From contig NZ_JACHMI010000001.1 of assembly GCF_014207985.1 (NCBI RefSeq), positions 12,716,082-12,780,081 of the forward strand: a stretch of 64,000 bases of DNA, in the 5' to 3' direction. Position 1 is the stretch's first letter, and each line of letters starts with the position of its first letter. Shown in pieces: positions 38,105 through 47,326 of the stretch. The DNA comes from Nonomuraea rubra (GTDB lineage: Bacteria; Actinomycetota; Actinomycetes; Streptosporangiales; Streptosporangiaceae). The position numbers and the translations under genes were made by a program. The notes beneath the pieces are model-generated. The model worked only from the letters and a program-made list of their open reading frames with translations, was not told where the DNA came from and made no database searches.

Positions 38105-38604
38105 AAGTGGTGCTCTCTCTCGGCAGCAACCTGGGACGCCGGTTCCAGACGTTGCAGGGTGCCGTGGACACGCTGTTCGACGCGCCGGGGCTGGAGTTCG
38201 TCTCGGCGTCCCCGGTCTACGAGACCGACCCGGTCGGCGGGCCCGGCGGGCAGCGCCCGTACCTCAACGCGATCGTGGTCGCGGAGACCACGCTCGCCCC
38301 GCGCACGCTGCTGGAGCGGGCGCAGAGCGTCGAGAACGCCTTCGGCCGTGAGCGCGCCGAGCGCTGGGGGCCTCGGACGCTCGACATCGACCTGATCGTG
38401 GTGGGCGAGACCGTCTGCGACGACCCCGACCTGACGCTGCCGCATCCTCGGGCGCACGAGCGCGCGTTCGTGCTCGTGCCCTGGTCGAAGGCTGACCCGG
38501 AGGGGGAGGTGCCCGGTCGCGGCCGGGTGGCGGAGCTGCTCGGCGGGCTCGGCGAGCAGGGTGTCCGCCTGCGTGAGGATCTGAGACTGCAGAGGCCCGA
38601 TTGA
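38101..38604 (+). CDS. folK: HPPK: 6-hydroxymethyl-7,8-dihydropterin pyrophosphokinase
   Basis: The 167-residue product carries LSLGSNLGRRFQTLQGAVD at the start, SPVYETDPVGGPGGQRPYLN, RWGPRTLDIDLI (magnesium and pterin site) and LPHPRAHERAFVLVPW. It transfers pyrophosphate from ATP to hydroxymethyl-dihydropterin, feeding FolP. It starts in an ATGA overlap with folB and ends in a TTGA overlap with the DUF3180 gene. Confidence 0.95.
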   Translation: MKVVLSLGSNLGRRFQTLQGAVDTLFDAPGLEFVSASPVYETDPVGGPGGQRPYLNAIVVAETTLAPRTLLERAQSVENAFGRERAERWGPRTLDIDLIVVGETVCDDPDLTLPHPRAHERAFVLVPWSKADPEGEVPGRGRVAELLGGLGEQGVRLREDLRLQRPD

Positions 38605-39056
38605 AGCCCACCCGTCCCGCCGTCCTGGTCGGCATCCTCGTCGTCGTCGCCCTGATCACCTGGGCGGTGGTCAGCCGCAACTACTCGGGGCTGCCGCTCA
38701 TGCCCTGGACCGCGATCCCCACGCTGTTGCTGCTGGCCCTCGGCGAGGCCTACAGCGGCTGGGCGACCAAGGCCAGGATCGCCAGGAAGCCGGGCATGAA
38801 GCCGGTGGAGCCGCTGGCCGTGGCCCGGCTGGCGGCGCTGGCGAAGGCCTCGGCGTACGCGGGGGCGGTGTTCGGCGGGGTGTTCGCCGGGTTCGCCCTG
38901 CACACCGTGCAACTGCTCGACCGGGAGACGCCGCGCGGGGAGTTCTTCGTCGCGACGGGCTCGTTCGTCTCGTGCGTGGTGCTGGTCTGCGCGGCGCTCT
39001 ACCTGGAGCACGCCTGCCGCATCCCGAAGGAGCCGGAGGAACGTCCGCGCGACTAG
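38601..39056 (+). CDS. DUF3180-type membrane protein
   Basis: The 151-residue product has four hydrophobic segments (about residues 8-24, 34-50, 74-95 and 110-128) with charged loops. The sequence start KPTRPAVLVGILVVVALITW and its place directly after folK match the DUF3180 membrane proteins that close the folate operon in actinobacteria. Function is unknown. The start is TTG 38601. It is convergent, overlapping by 4 bases, with the small ribbon-helix-helix gene. Confidence 0.85.
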   Translation: MKPTRPAVLVGILVVVALITWAVVSRNYSGLPLMPWTAIPTLLLLALGEAYSGWATKARIARKPGMKPVEPLAVARLAALAKASAYAGAVFGGVFAGFALHTVQLLDRETPRGEFFVATGSFVSCVVLVCAALYLEHACRIPKEPEERPRD

Positions 39057-39238
39057 TGCTCGTCGGGCAGCTCCTCGATGGCGCGCAGACCGTCGGTGAC
39101 CAGGCGGTCGTACCACATCTCGCGCTGCAGCAGGCGTAGCGCGCGGCGCAGGACGTCGCTGGGCCGCTCACCTTCCCGCAGCGCGGTGCGAATGATCCGC
39201 TCGTCTTCGGCGTTGGCCCGGAAGGCGATGTCAGCCAT
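39053..39238 (-). CDS. Small ribbon-helix-helix-like protein
   Basis: The 61-residue product IAFRANAEDERIIRTALRE, then RPSDVLRRALRLLQREMWYDR has the strand-helix-helix layout of CopG/ParD-type regulators. It could be an orphan antitoxin or a small DNA-binding protein; no toxin partner is visible. It is the last gene of an overlapping minus-strand group behind nuoD and the acyltransferase, overlapping the latter by 8 bases. Confidence 0.7.
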   Translation of the reverse strand: MADIAFRANAEDERIIRTALREGERPSDVLRRALRLLQREMWYDRLVTDGLRAIEELPDEH

Positions 39239-40358
39239 GGTCAGAGCTTATGGACCCGCTGACATCCTTGTCCTGCGTTTGCCTGACGGGAGCACGCCTG
39301 CGCCCGAAGAGGTAGATGACCGGAGCGGTGCAGATGAGCGGCCCGACGATGGCGATCGGCCGCTCCAGCCACCACACCGAGTCCGGCGGGATCCGGTCTC
39401 CCAGCGTGCCGAACAGCCACCACGACAGCCCCAGGGAGATCGCCATCCCGGTCGTGTGGAACAGGAACAGCGGCAGCGAGTACCGGTTGATGAAGTCGTT
39501 CAGCCGCCGCCAGCGCGGCCGTTCCAGCACCCGTTCCATGGCCGGCCTGAGCACCTCGACCAGTCCGATCTGGAACAGCAGCAGCGCCACGATCACGAAC
39601 GTCGGCGGCGCCATGTTGGAGAACTTGTCACCGGGCACCCCCACCATCGAGCCCGGGTAGATGCCCGAGTAGACCAGCCCGAACAGGGCGAACAGCCCGG
39701 TCCACAGCAGCGCGATGTCGTAGCGCCTGGGCAGCGCCACGATCCGGTCGTAGAAGAACCCCGCCTGGTGCGCCAGCCCCCACACGATGATCATGTTGAG
39801 CCAGGCGGCCCACTCGATGCCGTACCGGAAGCGCAGCACGTCCACCACCAGGGCCGCGCCGCCGAGCCAGATGAGGGTCAGCACGTCGTACCGCTGGTGC
39901 AGCCAGAGCGCGAGGGGCAGCAGCGCGATGAGCACGAGGTAGACGCCGAGGAACCACAGCGGGCTGAGCACCAGCAGCACCACCCGCCACATCCAGTCGA
40001 CATGGAACGTGTACGTCACCACCGCCCCGATGACGATCCACACTCCGGACAGGAACAGCGCCGGTAAGGCCAGCGCGCGGATGCGCCGCCAGACGAACGC
40101 GCCGATCCCGGTGCCGCGGGCCCTGGCCCGGTGCCAGGACAGCAGGTGCACGTGGCCGCCGACGTAGAAGAACAGCGGCAGCACCTGCAGCAGCCAGGTG
40201 AGGATCCACAGCCCGCTGGTGAAGCCGAGCGGGCTGGTGGGTTCGGGTCCGTACGGTTTCCAGTCGAGGATCGTGAAGGCCCAGTGCCACACCACCACGA
40301 CGATCAGGCTGAGCGCCCGCAGCCAGTCGACGTACTTGTCGCGTTCCTGAGCCGTCAC
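39231..40358 (-). CDS. Acyltransferase family 3 membrane protein
   Basis: The 375-residue product has about 10 hydrophobic segments. It starts [21 protein letters not shown], which carries the DxxR-type start and the His of acyltransferase-3 (OafA-like) proteins that O-acylate surface glycans, lipids or antibiotics. The start is GTG 40358, overlapping the nuoD stop by 4 bases. The substrate is unknown. Translational coupling to nuoD is odd, since the two have no known common role. Confidence 0.85.
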   Translation of the reverse strand: MTAQERDKYVDWLRALSLIVVVVWHWAFTILDWKPYGPEPTSPLGFTSGLWILTWLLQVLPLFFYVGGHVHLLSWHRARARGTGIGAFVWRRIRALALPALFLSGVWIVIGAVVTYTFHVDWMWRVVLLVLSPLWFLGVYLVLIALLPLALWLHQRYDVLTLIWLGGAALVVDVLRFRYGIEWAAWLNMIIVWGLAHQAGFFYDRIVALPRRYDIALLWTGLFALFGLVYSGIYPGSMVGVPGDKFSNMAPPTFVIVALLLFQIGLVEVLRPAMERVLERPRWRRLNDFINRYSLPLFLFHTTGMAISLGLSWWLFGTLGDRIPPDSVWWLERPIAIVGPLICTAPVIYLFGRRRAPVRQTQDKDVSGSISSDHG

Positions 40359-41500
40359 TTGTCGATGTCACCCACCACGAAGAACATGGAGCCGAGGATC
40401 GCCACCATGTCCGCCACGAGATGCCCGGGAAGCATCTCGCGCAGCACCTGGATGTTGCTATAGGAGGCCGAGCGCAGCTTGAGCCGCCACGGCGTCTTGT
40501 CGCCCTTGGAGACCAGGTAGTAGCCGTTGATGCCGAGCGGGTTCTCCGTCCACGCGTACGTGTGCCCCTCGGGCACCTTGAGCACCTTCGGCAGCCGCTG
40601 GTTGATCGGCCCGGGCGGCAGCGAGCGCAGCCGGTCGACGCACGCGTCGGCCAGGTCGAGGGAGACCTTGAGCTGTTCGAGCAGCACCGTGAAGCGGGCG
40701 TGGCAGTCGCCGGCGCCGCGGGTGACGACCTTGACGGGCAGCTCGGGATAGGCCAGGTACGGATCGTCGCGCCGCAGGTCGAGGTCCACGCCGGAGGCGC
40801 GGGCGATGGGGCCGCTGACGCCGTACTGCATGATCTGCTCGCGCGTCAGCACCCCCACGCCCTTGGTGCGGGCGATGAAGATCTCGTTGTGCAGGATGAG
40901 GTTCTCGATGTCGGGGACCCGGCGGCGGGTCTCGGCGACGGTGGCGGAGACGCGGTCGAGCCAGCCGTACGGCAGGTCCTCCTTGAGCCCGCCGACCCGG
41001 TTGAACATGTAGTGCATGCGCCCGCCGGAGATCTCCTCCATCACGGCCTGGATGCGCTCGCGCTCGTTGAAGGAGTAGAACAGCGGCGTCATCGCGCCCA
41101 GTTCGAGGGGGTAGGAGCCGAGGAACATCAGGTGGTTGAGCGCCCGGTTGAGCTCGGCCAGCAGCGTACGCGCCCACACGGCCCGCACCGGCGGCTCCAT
41201 GCCCAGCATGCGCTCGGCGGCGAGCACCACGCCCAGCTCGTTGGCGAAGCCCGACAGCCAGTCGTGCCGGTTGGCCAGCATGATGATCTGACGGTAGTCG
41301 CGCACCTCGAACAGCTTCTCCGCGCCCCGGTGCATGTAGCCGATGATCGGCTCGGCGGTGGCGATGCGCTCGCCGTCGAGCGTCAGCCGGAGCCTGAGGA
41401 CGCCGTGGGTGGACGGGTGCTGGGGGCCGATGTTGAGGATCATGTCCTCGGTGGCCAGCTCTTTCGCGCCCGCGCCGATTCCGACCACTCGTTCCGTCAT
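40355..41500 (-). CDS. nuoD: Orphan NADH-quinone oxidoreductase subunit D (NuoD-like)
   Basis: The 381-residue product has the NuoD/49-kDa core: [64 protein letters not shown] and [22 protein letters not shown] at the end. The quinone-site residues of the His-Pro-Ser-Thr-His block are present. It is not next to other nuo genes here, matching the second nuoD (nuoD2) known near folK in streptomycetes. ATG 41500 is chosen; ATG 41509 is possible. The longer open frame upstream is not NuoD. Confidence 0.93.
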   Translation of the reverse strand: MTERVVGIGAGAKELATEDMILNIGPQHPSTHGVLRLRLTLDGERIATAEPIIGYMHRGAEKLFEVRDYRQIIMLANRHDWLSGFANELGVVLAAERMLGMEPPVRAVWARTLLAELNRALNHLMFLGSYPLELGAMTPLFYSFNERERIQAVMEEISGGRMHYMFNRVGGLKEDLPYGWLDRVSATVAETRRRVPDIENLILHNEIFIARTKGVGVLTREQIMQYGVSGPIARASGVDLDLRRDDPYLAYPELPVKVVTRGAGDCHARFTVLLEQLKVSLDLADACVDRLRSLPPGPINQRLPKVLKVPEGHTYAWTENPLGINGYYLVSKGDKTPWRLKLRSASYSNIQVLREMLPGHLVADMVAILGSMFFVVGDIDK

Positions 41501-41623
41501 ACGGGCCATGCTGCCACCGACCACGGTGGTGATCCAGCGCGGGGGCAGGTCAAGAGATGGTATGGAAACGCATCGTGAAGCCGGACATGGGGAGGAATAC
41601 CGGGAACGGGGGGAGAAAACACC

Positions 41624-42331
41624 ATGAAGAGAGTTCTCTTTGATGTCGCGGCACTGATCGCGCGCGTCGCGACCGGCGTGATCTTCGTGGCACACGGCTG
41701 GCAGAAGTGGCAGAGCGGGCTGGGTGCCACGACACAGGGCTTCAGGGAGATGGGGATCCCGACGCCCGAGCTGGCCGCCGGTTACGCGACCGTCGTCGAG
41801 ACCGTTGGCGGCATCTTCCTGATCCTGGGCCTGCTGGTACGCCCGGTGGCGCTGCTGTTGCTGATCAACATGCTCGGCGCGATCATGTTCGTGCACGGTA
41901 CCAAGGGCGTGATGGTCGGCGAGGGCGGCTGGGAGCTGACAGGAGCCCTCGGCGCGCTCAGCCTGCTGTTCCTGGCGCTGGGGGGTGGCCGGATCAGCCT
42001 GGACGCCATCTTCGGCGCGATCTTCCGCAGGCGTGCCGAGCGGCGTACGGCCGAGGAGGAGCTGACGGCCTACGGGCCGGGCAGGACGACCGCCGCGGGC
42101 ACGACGGCAGGCGGAGTGGCCGGCACGACGACCACCGGCGGCCCCACCACGACCACCGGCGGCCCCACGACGCCCGCTCCCGCGCCCGGCGAGCAGCCCG
42201 AGGTGCCCCGGCAGCCGGACGCGCCCAGCACGGCACCCAGCTCTGGGAGGCTCAACGACGACGACATGCGGGAGATCGACGCCCTCGTCTCCGACGAGCC
42301 ACCGCAGCACCGCAAGCCGCCGAACGGCTGA
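41624..42331 (+). CDS. DoxX-family membrane protein with Thr/Pro-rich tail
   Basis: The 235-residue product has four membrane segments (about residues 6-24, 50-72, 74-92 and 104-124) with [15 protein letters not shown] and [19 protein letters not shown] typical of DoxX/DoxD. A roughly 95-residue hydrophilic tail with repeated [12 protein letters not shown] follows, ending acidic. DoxX proteins are linked to redox stress at the membrane in some bacteria. It is divergent from nuoD, which suggests a shared control region between 41501 and 41623. Confidence 0.85.
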   Translation: MKRVLFDVAALIARVATGVIFVAHGWQKWQSGLGATTQGFREMGIPTPELAAGYATVVETVGGIFLILGLLVRPVALLLLINMLGAIMFVHGTKGVMVGEGGWELTGALGALSLLFLALGGGRISLDAIFGAIFRRRAERRTAEEELTAYGPGRTTAAGTTAGGVAGTTTTGGPTTTTGGPTTPAPAPGEQPEVPRQPDAPSTAPSSGRLNDDDMREIDALVSDEPPQHRKPPNG

Positions 42332-42346
42332 CCGGCCCAGCCGGAC

Positions 42347-43639
42347 CTAGAGGCGGGAGACCAGGTCACGCACGGCCTCGATCAGCCGGTCCACGTGCTC
42401 CTGCGTGGTGCCGATCCCGATCGAGGCCCTCACCGCCGACGCGGTGTCGTCGTCACAACCACCATCGGCGGAGTCCAGCAGATGCCGCACGAACGGGTGC
42501 GCGCAGAACTTCCCGTCGCGCACCCCGATGCCGTACTCGCCGGACAGCGCCTCGGCCACCTCGCGGGCCGAGTACCCGGCCACGGTGAACGACACGATGC
42601 CGACCCGCGGGTGGTCGTCCCCCCACAGCGACAGCTCCCGTACACCCGCGATCGAGCCCAGCCCCGCTCGCAACCGCGCGATCAGCCGCTCCTCCTCGCG
42701 GACCAGCTCGGTCCACCCGGTGGCGGTCAGCGCGTCGCACGCGGCCGCCAGGGCGATGGCGCCCAGCACGTTCGGGGTGCCCGCCTCGTGCCGCGGCTCC
42801 GGGTCGTCGTGCCACTCGACGTCCTCCCCGACCGAGCGCACCGCGCCCCCGCCCTTGAGGTACGGAGTCCCCTCCGCCAGCCAGTCCCGCCGCCCGACCA
42901 GCACCCCGGCGCCGAACGGCGCGTACAGCTTGTGCCCGGAGAAGGCCACGTAGTCCAGGTCGAGCGCCGTCAGGTTGAGCTTGCGATGCGGTACGAGCTG
43001 CGCCGCGTCCACCAGGATGCGGGCCCCGTGCCGGTGCGCGATGTGGGCCAGGGCGGCGATCGGCCACAGCTCGCCGGTCACGTTGGAGGCGGCGGTGACC
43101 ACGAGCAGCTTCGGCCCGTCGATCCCGGCCAGCGCCTCGTCCGCGGCGCGCACGGCCTCGCCGGGGAAGGCGGGCGGCGCCAGCCGTACGGCCTGGGGCC
43201 AGGGCAGCAGGGAGGCGTGGTGCTCGGTGTCGAAGACCACGGCGGTGGTGCCTGCCGGCAGGCAGCCGGCCAGCAGGTTCGTGGCATCGGTGGTGTTGCG
43301 GGTGAAGATCACGGCATCGTCCGGCCGGGCGCCGACGAACGCCCTGACCGTGTGGCGGGCCTGCTCGTACCTGGCGGTGGTGAGCTGCGAGGCGTAACCG
43401 GCGCCGCGGTGGACGCTGGAGTAGGCCGGGAGCGCGGCGGCGACGGCGGCGCTGACCGGCTCCAGACAGGGCGCGCTGGCGGCGTAGTCCAGGTTGGCGT
43501 ACCCGACGAGCCGGCCGCCCTTGACGGGCACTTCCAGATCGGCGCCGATCACGGCGGGGATCGGCCGGCCGGCCGAGGTGGCCGGAGCGGTCCCGGCGGC
43601 GGCGTCACGGGCGGAGCTGAAGATCGTGAGCGTGGACAC
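42347..43639 (-). CDS. Aminotransferase class V / cysteine desulfurase-like PLP enzyme
   Basis: The 430-residue product has the fold-type I layout: VHRGAGYASQLTT, FTRNTTDATNLLAGCL, TAASNVTGELWPIAAL, LVDAAQLVPHRKLNLTALDLDYVAFSGHKLYAPFGAGVLVGR with the catalytic Lys in SGHK, and NRT-like TPNVLGAIAL. Members use cysteine or selenocysteine as sulfur donor, or act on other amino acids. A SAM-IV riboswitch immediately upstream argues for a role in sulfur-amino-acid metabolism. GTG 43639 follows GCAGGAGGTTTGCC. Confidence 0.9.
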   Translation of the reverse strand: MSTLTIFSSARDAAAGTAPATSAGRPIPAVIGADLEVPVKGGRLVGYANLDYAASAPCLEPVSAAVAAALPAYSSVHRGAGYASQLTTARYEQARHTVRAFVGARPDDAVIFTRNTTDATNLLAGCLPAGTTAVVFDTEHHASLLPWPQAVRLAPPAFPGEAVRAADEALAGIDGPKLLVVTAASNVTGELWPIAALAHIAHRHGARILVDAAQLVPHRKLNLTALDLDYVAFSGHKLYAPFGAGVLVGRRDWLAEGTPYLKGGGAVRSVGEDVEWHDDPEPRHEAGTPNVLGAIALAAACDALTATGWTELVREEERLIARLRAGLGSIAGVRELSLWGDDHPRVGIVSFTVAGYSAREVAEALSGEYGIGVRDGKFCAHPFVRHLLDSADGGCDDDTASAVRASIGIGTTQEHVDRLIEAVRDLVSRL

Positions 43640-43697
43640 GGCAAACCTCCTGCGGGGTCATCGGACCCCTGGGAGCAGCCACGGAGCCCGCGCTTGC

Positions 43698-43716
43698 CCG
43701 CCACACCTCGTGGCGG
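43698..43716 (-). promoter_or_regulatory. Hairpin between the SAM-IV riboswitch and the PLP gene
   Basis: Read on the minus strand, CCGCCAC (43716-43710) pairs perfectly with GTGGCGG (43704-43698) around a 5-base loop, just after the riboswitch core and about 60 bases before the start codon. It could be the expression platform (terminator-like or structural), although no U-run follows. Confidence 0.55.
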
Positions 43717-43720
43717 ACCA

Positions 43721-43800
43721 GGTCTTCACCCGGGGCACCCCGCCGCGGACGCGAGGGTTGCCGGCCAGCTAGCCGGGGCTTGTCGCTGGCACTCATGACC
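43721..43800 (-). ncRNA. SAM-IV riboswitch
   Basis: The minus strand carries the conserved SAM-IV core: GGTCATGAGTGCCAGCG, AAGCCCCGGCT, GCTGGCCGGCAACCCTC, GGTGCCCCGGGTGAAGACC, in order and with the outer stem GGTC/GACC. This aptamer binds S-adenosylmethionine and normally lowers expression of methionine/cysteine genes when SAM is plentiful. It lies about 80 bases before the PLP enzyme gene it should control. Confidence 0.9.
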
Positions 43801-43922
43801 TACGTCGTGAACTATAACCGACAGCCGGGCAGGAAACGCAAGACCGCGAACTAATGCCACCTGTGACTCGTTGCTACCGGGAAACCCCCGAAATGTCCCC
43901 CCTGAGTCATGGAGGTGAGCAG

Positions 43923-44666
43923 ATGTTGGACTGGGTGACCGACCCGAACATCTGGATCGGCTTCTTCACCCTTGTCGCCCTGGAGATCGTGCTCGGGATC
44001 GACAACATCATCTTCATCTCCATCCTGGCCGGCAAGCTGCCCCCTGAACAGCGGGACCGGGCCAGGGTGCTCGGTCTGGCCGCGGCCCTCATCAGCCGGC
44101 TGCTCCTGCTGCTCGGCCTGTCGTGGGTGGTCCAGCTCACCGAGCCGCTGTTCTCCGTACTCGGCCACGAGATCTCGGGGCGGGACCTGATCCTGCTGCT
44201 CGGCGGCCTGTTCCTGCTGGGCAAGAGCGTCACGGAGATCCACCACAGCATGGAGGGACCCTCCGGCAAGGACGGCAAGCAGGCCGCCGCGGCCTCGTTC
44301 GCCTCGGTGATCGTGCAGATCATGGTGCTGGACATCGTGTTCTCGCTGGACTCCGTCATCACCGCGGTCGGCATGGTGGACGAGATCGGCGTGATGATCG
44401 CGGCCGTCGTGGTGTCGGTGGCGGTGATGTTGTTCGCCTCCGGGCCGATCAGCAGGTTCGTGGACCAGCACCCGACGATCAAGATGCTGGCGCTGGCCTT
44501 CCTGGTGCTGATCGGCGTGGTGCTCGTCGCCGAGGGGCTCGACCAGCACATCCCGAAGGGGTACATCTACTTCGCGATGGCGTTCTCGGTCATCGTGGAG
44601 CTGCTCAACATCCGGATGCGCGGCAGGCACACCAAGCAGGTGGAAGGCGATCCTAAGATGCAGTAG
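43923..44666 (+). CDS. TerC-family membrane protein
   Basis: The 247-residue product has about seven membrane helices: WIGFFTLVALEIVLGIDNIIFISILAGKLP at the start (the acidic EIVLGIDN motif), then IMVLDIVFSLDSVITAVGMV, the second conserved acidic motif. TerC/Alx proteins export Mn2+ or are linked to metal stress. ATG 43923 follows GGAGGTGA; an in-frame ATG at 43854 would add 23 residues with no family match. It is divergent from the SAM-IV-controlled gene. Confidence 0.92.
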   Translation: MLDWVTDPNIWIGFFTLVALEIVLGIDNIIFISILAGKLPPEQRDRARVLGLAAALISRLLLLLGLSWVVQLTEPLFSVLGHEISGRDLILLLGGLFLLGKSVTEIHHSMEGPSGKDGKQAAAASFASVIVQIMVLDIVFSLDSVITAVGMVDEIGVMIAAVVVSVAVMLFASGPISRFVDQHPTIKMLALAFLVLIGVVLVAEGLDQHIPKGYIYFAMAFSVIVELLNIRMRGRHTKQVEGDPKMQ

Positions 44667-45859
44667 TGGGCTTTGATCCTTGGAATCCGGATTTCGTGGC
44701 TTACCCGTACAGGGTTTACGACGAGTTGAGGCGCGAGGCGCCCGTCAGCTACTTCGAGCCGACGGGCCAGTGGCTCATCGCCCGGCACGCCGACGTGAAC
44801 GCGCTGCTCAGGGACCGCCGGCTGGGCCGCTCGTACCTGCACGTGGCCACCCACGAGGAGTTCGGCAGGCCGCCGGAGCCGGAGTTCCAGGAGCCGTTCT
44901 GGCGCGTGATCAGGGCGGGCATGCTCGACGTGGAGCCGCCGGTGCACACCAGGCTGCGCCGGCTGGTCTCCAGGGCGTTCACGCCCCGCATGGTCGAGTC
45001 GCTGCGCCCCCGCGTCCGGGCAATCGCCGGGAGCCTGGTGGACGCTTTCGTGGAAAAGGGCGGCGGTGACCTGATCGCCGAGGTCGCCGAGCCGCTTCCG
45101 GTCACCGTGATCGCGGAGATGCTCGGCATCCCGGACCAGGACCGCCACCTGCTGCGCCCCTGGTCCGCCGACATCTGCGGCATGTACGAGCTCAACCCGT
45201 CCCCCGAGGCCCAGCACACCGCGGTCCGCGCGGCCTCGGAGTTCTCCGGCTACCTCAAGACCCTGGCCGCCCAGCGCCGGCGCAGCCCCGGCGACGACCT
45301 CGTCAGCGCGCTCGCCCAGATCGACGAGCTGACCGAGGACGAGCTGGTCGGCACCTGCGTCCTGCTGCTCAACGCCGGTCACGAGGCCACGGTGAACGTG
45401 ACGGGTAACGGCTGGTGGTCCCTGTTCCGGAACCCCGGCGAGCTGGACAGGCTGCGCGCCGACCGCTCCCTGCTGCCCACGGCGGTGGAGGAGCTGATGC
45501 GCTGGGACACGCCGCTGCAGATGTTCGAGCGCTGGGTGCTGGAGGACATCGAGGTGCACGGCGTGCGGATCCCGCGCGGCTCGGAGGTGGCGCTGCTGTT
45601 CGGCTCGGCGAACAGGGACCCGGCCGTGTTCGCCGACCCGGACCGGCTCGACGTGGGCCGGGCCGACAACCCGCACATCTCCTTCGGCGCCGGGATCCAC
45701 TTCTGCCTCGGCGCGCCGCTGGCCAGGATCGAGCTGATGGAGTCGTTCGGCGCGCTGCTCGACCGGGCGGCCACGCTGGAGCTGCGGCACGAGCCCTCCT
45801 GGAAGCCGGGCTACGTCATCCGCGGCCTGCACGCGCTGGAGCTCACCGCCACCGCCTGA
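44666..45859 (+). CDS. Cytochrome P450
   Basis: The 397-residue class I bacterial P450 has AGHEATVN in helix I, EELMRW (ExxR in helix K) and FGAGIHFCLG with the haem-thiolate Cys, plus the PRG-like IPRGSEVAL segment. It needs a ferredoxin partner, not seen nearby. GTG 44666 overlaps the TerC stop by one base, so the two are translated together. The substrate cannot be predicted. A second P450 lies at 55523-56722. Confidence 0.93.
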   Translation: MGFDPWNPDFVAYPYRVYDELRREAPVSYFEPTGQWLIARHADVNALLRDRRLGRSYLHVATHEEFGRPPEPEFQEPFWRVIRAGMLDVEPPVHTRLRRLVSRAFTPRMVESLRPRVRAIAGSLVDAFVEKGGGDLIAEVAEPLPVTVIAEMLGIPDQDRHLLRPWSADICGMYELNPSPEAQHTAVRAASEFSGYLKTLAAQRRRSPGDDLVSALAQIDELTEDELVGTCVLLLNAGHEATVNVTGNGWWSLFRNPGELDRLRADRSLLPTAVEELMRWDTPLQMFERWVLEDIEVHGVRIPRGSEVALLFGSANRDPAVFADPDRLDVGRADNPHISFGAGIHFCLGAPLARIELMESFGALLDRAATLELRHEPSWKPGYVIRGLHALELTATA

Positions 45860-45894
45860 GACCGGTTCGCGCCGGAGCCGAGAGGAGCGGCCGA

Positions 45895-45962
45895 CTTCGA
45901 CCGGCCGAGCCAGCCGGACATCGCCGCAGACCGTTTCACTTCGACTGGCTGAGCCAGCCGAA
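45895..45962. repeat. Duplicated 24-bp 3' end of the methyltransferase gene
   Basis: Bases 45895-45918 match 45939-45962 at 21 of 24 positions. The second copy contains the stop and last codons of the minus-strand MidA-like gene, so the first looks like a tandem duplication of that gene end, comparable to the repeats at 6840-6932. Confidence 0.65.
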
Positions 45963-46898
45963 CCCGCCGAGCCCGGACGCGTCGATCAGCTCGCCCTCCT
46001 CCGAGGCCCGCGCCAGGGCCCGGAGGTAGCCGCGCGGATCGCTGCGGGCCAGCTCCAGCGGCGGCCGCTCGCCGGTGAGCCCCAGCTCCCGCAGCGCCTC
46101 CCGCTGTGTGGACAAGGTTGTGGATATCGCACCGGCCCGCCGCCCGGCCTCCGCGCACGCGTCGAGCGCGACGTGCGCGGTGATGTCGCAGGTCCCGTCG
46201 GGTACGGGCGTGACGACCGCCCCGTCGCGATACCCGGTCAGCGTGCCGTGCAGCGGCCGGTTGTCCACAGGGTGTGCATAATCGATGGCGATCGCCCGCC
46301 CCCTGGTGAGACGGACGAGCACCGACGCCCACGCCTCGTCGCGCGGTCGCCCGATCTCGGCCCGCGAGCCCACGCGGCCGAGCGGCCACCACCGCTCCAG
46401 CCAGCTCCGGTCGGCCGGCCGCAGCGGGCCGCCGACGTGCTCCTCGCCCGTGTGCACGTTGACCATGACCAGCCGCGGCCCCTCGGAGGTCTGCTCGACC
46501 ACGTCGAGCGGCACGTTGTCCAGCCACTCGTTGGCGATCGCCAGCCCGGTGATCTCCGTCGGCAGGACCGGCGACCACTCGATCCGCTCGGGCAGCCCCG
46601 CCGGTCTGGGCGAGAGGTCCACGGCCGTGACGCGCAGCCGGTCGCGCAGCCGGGGCTCGGCCGCCTCCAGCACCTGCGTGACCAGCACGCCCTCGCCCGC
46701 GCCGATGTCGACCAGGTCGAGCACGTCTGGTTCGCCCAGGTCCGCGTCCACCTCCGCGAGCAGCGCCAGGACCGCGCCGGCGAAGGCCGCCGAGGCGCTG
46801 ACGGAGGTGCGGAAGTGGCCCGACGGGCGTTCGCGGAGGTAAAAGCCCTCCTCGCCGTACAGCGCGCGCTCCGTTGCGACGCGCCAGGTGAGCCACAT
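45936..46898 (-). CDS. MidA/NDUFAF7-type SAM-dependent methyltransferase
   Basis: The 320-residue product reads YGEEGFYLRERPSGHFRTS, then DLVDIGAGEGVLVTQVLEA (SAM site), VTAVDLSPRP, ITGLAIANEWLDNVPLDVVE and IAIDYAHPVDNRP. This is the MidA (DUF185, COG1565) pattern; the eukaryotic homologue NDUFAF7 methylates an arginine on the complex I 49-kDa subunit, the counterpart of NuoD. An orphan nuoD lies 4.4 kb away, so a functional link is plausible. It is convergent with the P450 gene. Confidence 0.88.
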   Translation of the reverse strand: MWLTWRVATERALYGEEGFYLRERPSGHFRTSVSASAAFAGAVLALLAEVDADLGEPDVLDLVDIGAGEGVLVTQVLEAAEPRLRDRLRVTAVDLSPRPAGLPERIEWSPVLPTEITGLAIANEWLDNVPLDVVEQTSEGPRLVMVNVHTGEEHVGGPLRPADRSWLERWWPLGRVGSRAEIGRPRDEAWASVLVRLTRGRAIAIDYAHPVDNRPLHGTLTGYRDGAVVTPVPDGTCDITAHVALDACAEAGRRAGAISTTLSTQREALRELGLTGERPPLELARSDPRGYLRALARASEEGELIDASGLGGFGWLSQSK

Positions 46899-47087
46899 GC
46901 CTGGACTATCTCATGACTCGCGACAGGCACGCACCGTCATCATATGACTACTCAAGGTCGTGAACTTGCGGTAGCGTTTACCCATTGTCACCGAGTGGTC
47001 GCGTTCCGCCAACCCCCAATTGGCCGATCCCGGTCACTCCCGACCATGCACCCGCGGTCCCGTGCCGCGAAACCGAGAGGAGCCCTC

Positions 47088-47318
47088 ATGCTGAAGAAGG
47101 TCCTGGTCGTCACCGGAGCCGTCGCCATGATGTCGCTGGCCGTCCCGGCGCACGCCGACATCATCACCGACGGCGCAGGCGGTGTGCTCTCCGGCAACCA
47201 GGTGGTCGCCCCGATCACCGCGCCGATCAACATCTGCGGCAACGCCGTGGCCGTCATCGGCGTCGCGGTCGCCGGCTGCAAGGGTGGCGCCGGCGTGCAC
47301 GCCCCTCACCACTACTGA
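47088..47318 (+). CDS. Short chaplin-like secreted protein
   Basis: The 76-residue product has a signal peptide (LVVTGAVAMMSLAVPAHA, about 4-24). The roughly 52-residue mature chain VLSGNQVVAPITAPINICGNAVAVIGVAVAGC has the chaplin-type order GG-L-SGN, P-N-CGN, and paired cysteines, though only one repeat and with a Lys/His-rich end. Chaplins assemble amyloid-like surface films on aerial hyphae. ATG 47088 follows GAGAGGAG, and a strong terminator follows, so it is monocistronic. Confidence 0.8.
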   Translation: MLKKVLVVTGAVAMMSLAVPAHADIITDGAGGVLSGNQVVAPITAPINICGNAVAVIGVAVAGCKGGAGVHAPHHY

Positions 47319-47326
47319 TGGGAAAA

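Noticed and set aside
39053..39238. Type II toxin-antitoxin module
   Set aside because: Only an RHH-like protein is present; neighbours on both sides are an acyltransferase and a DUF3180 membrane protein, not a toxin.
41501..42310. Upstream extension of NuoD to 42310
   Set aside because: It is antisense to the DoxX gene and has no NuoD character; the NuoD start is at 41500.
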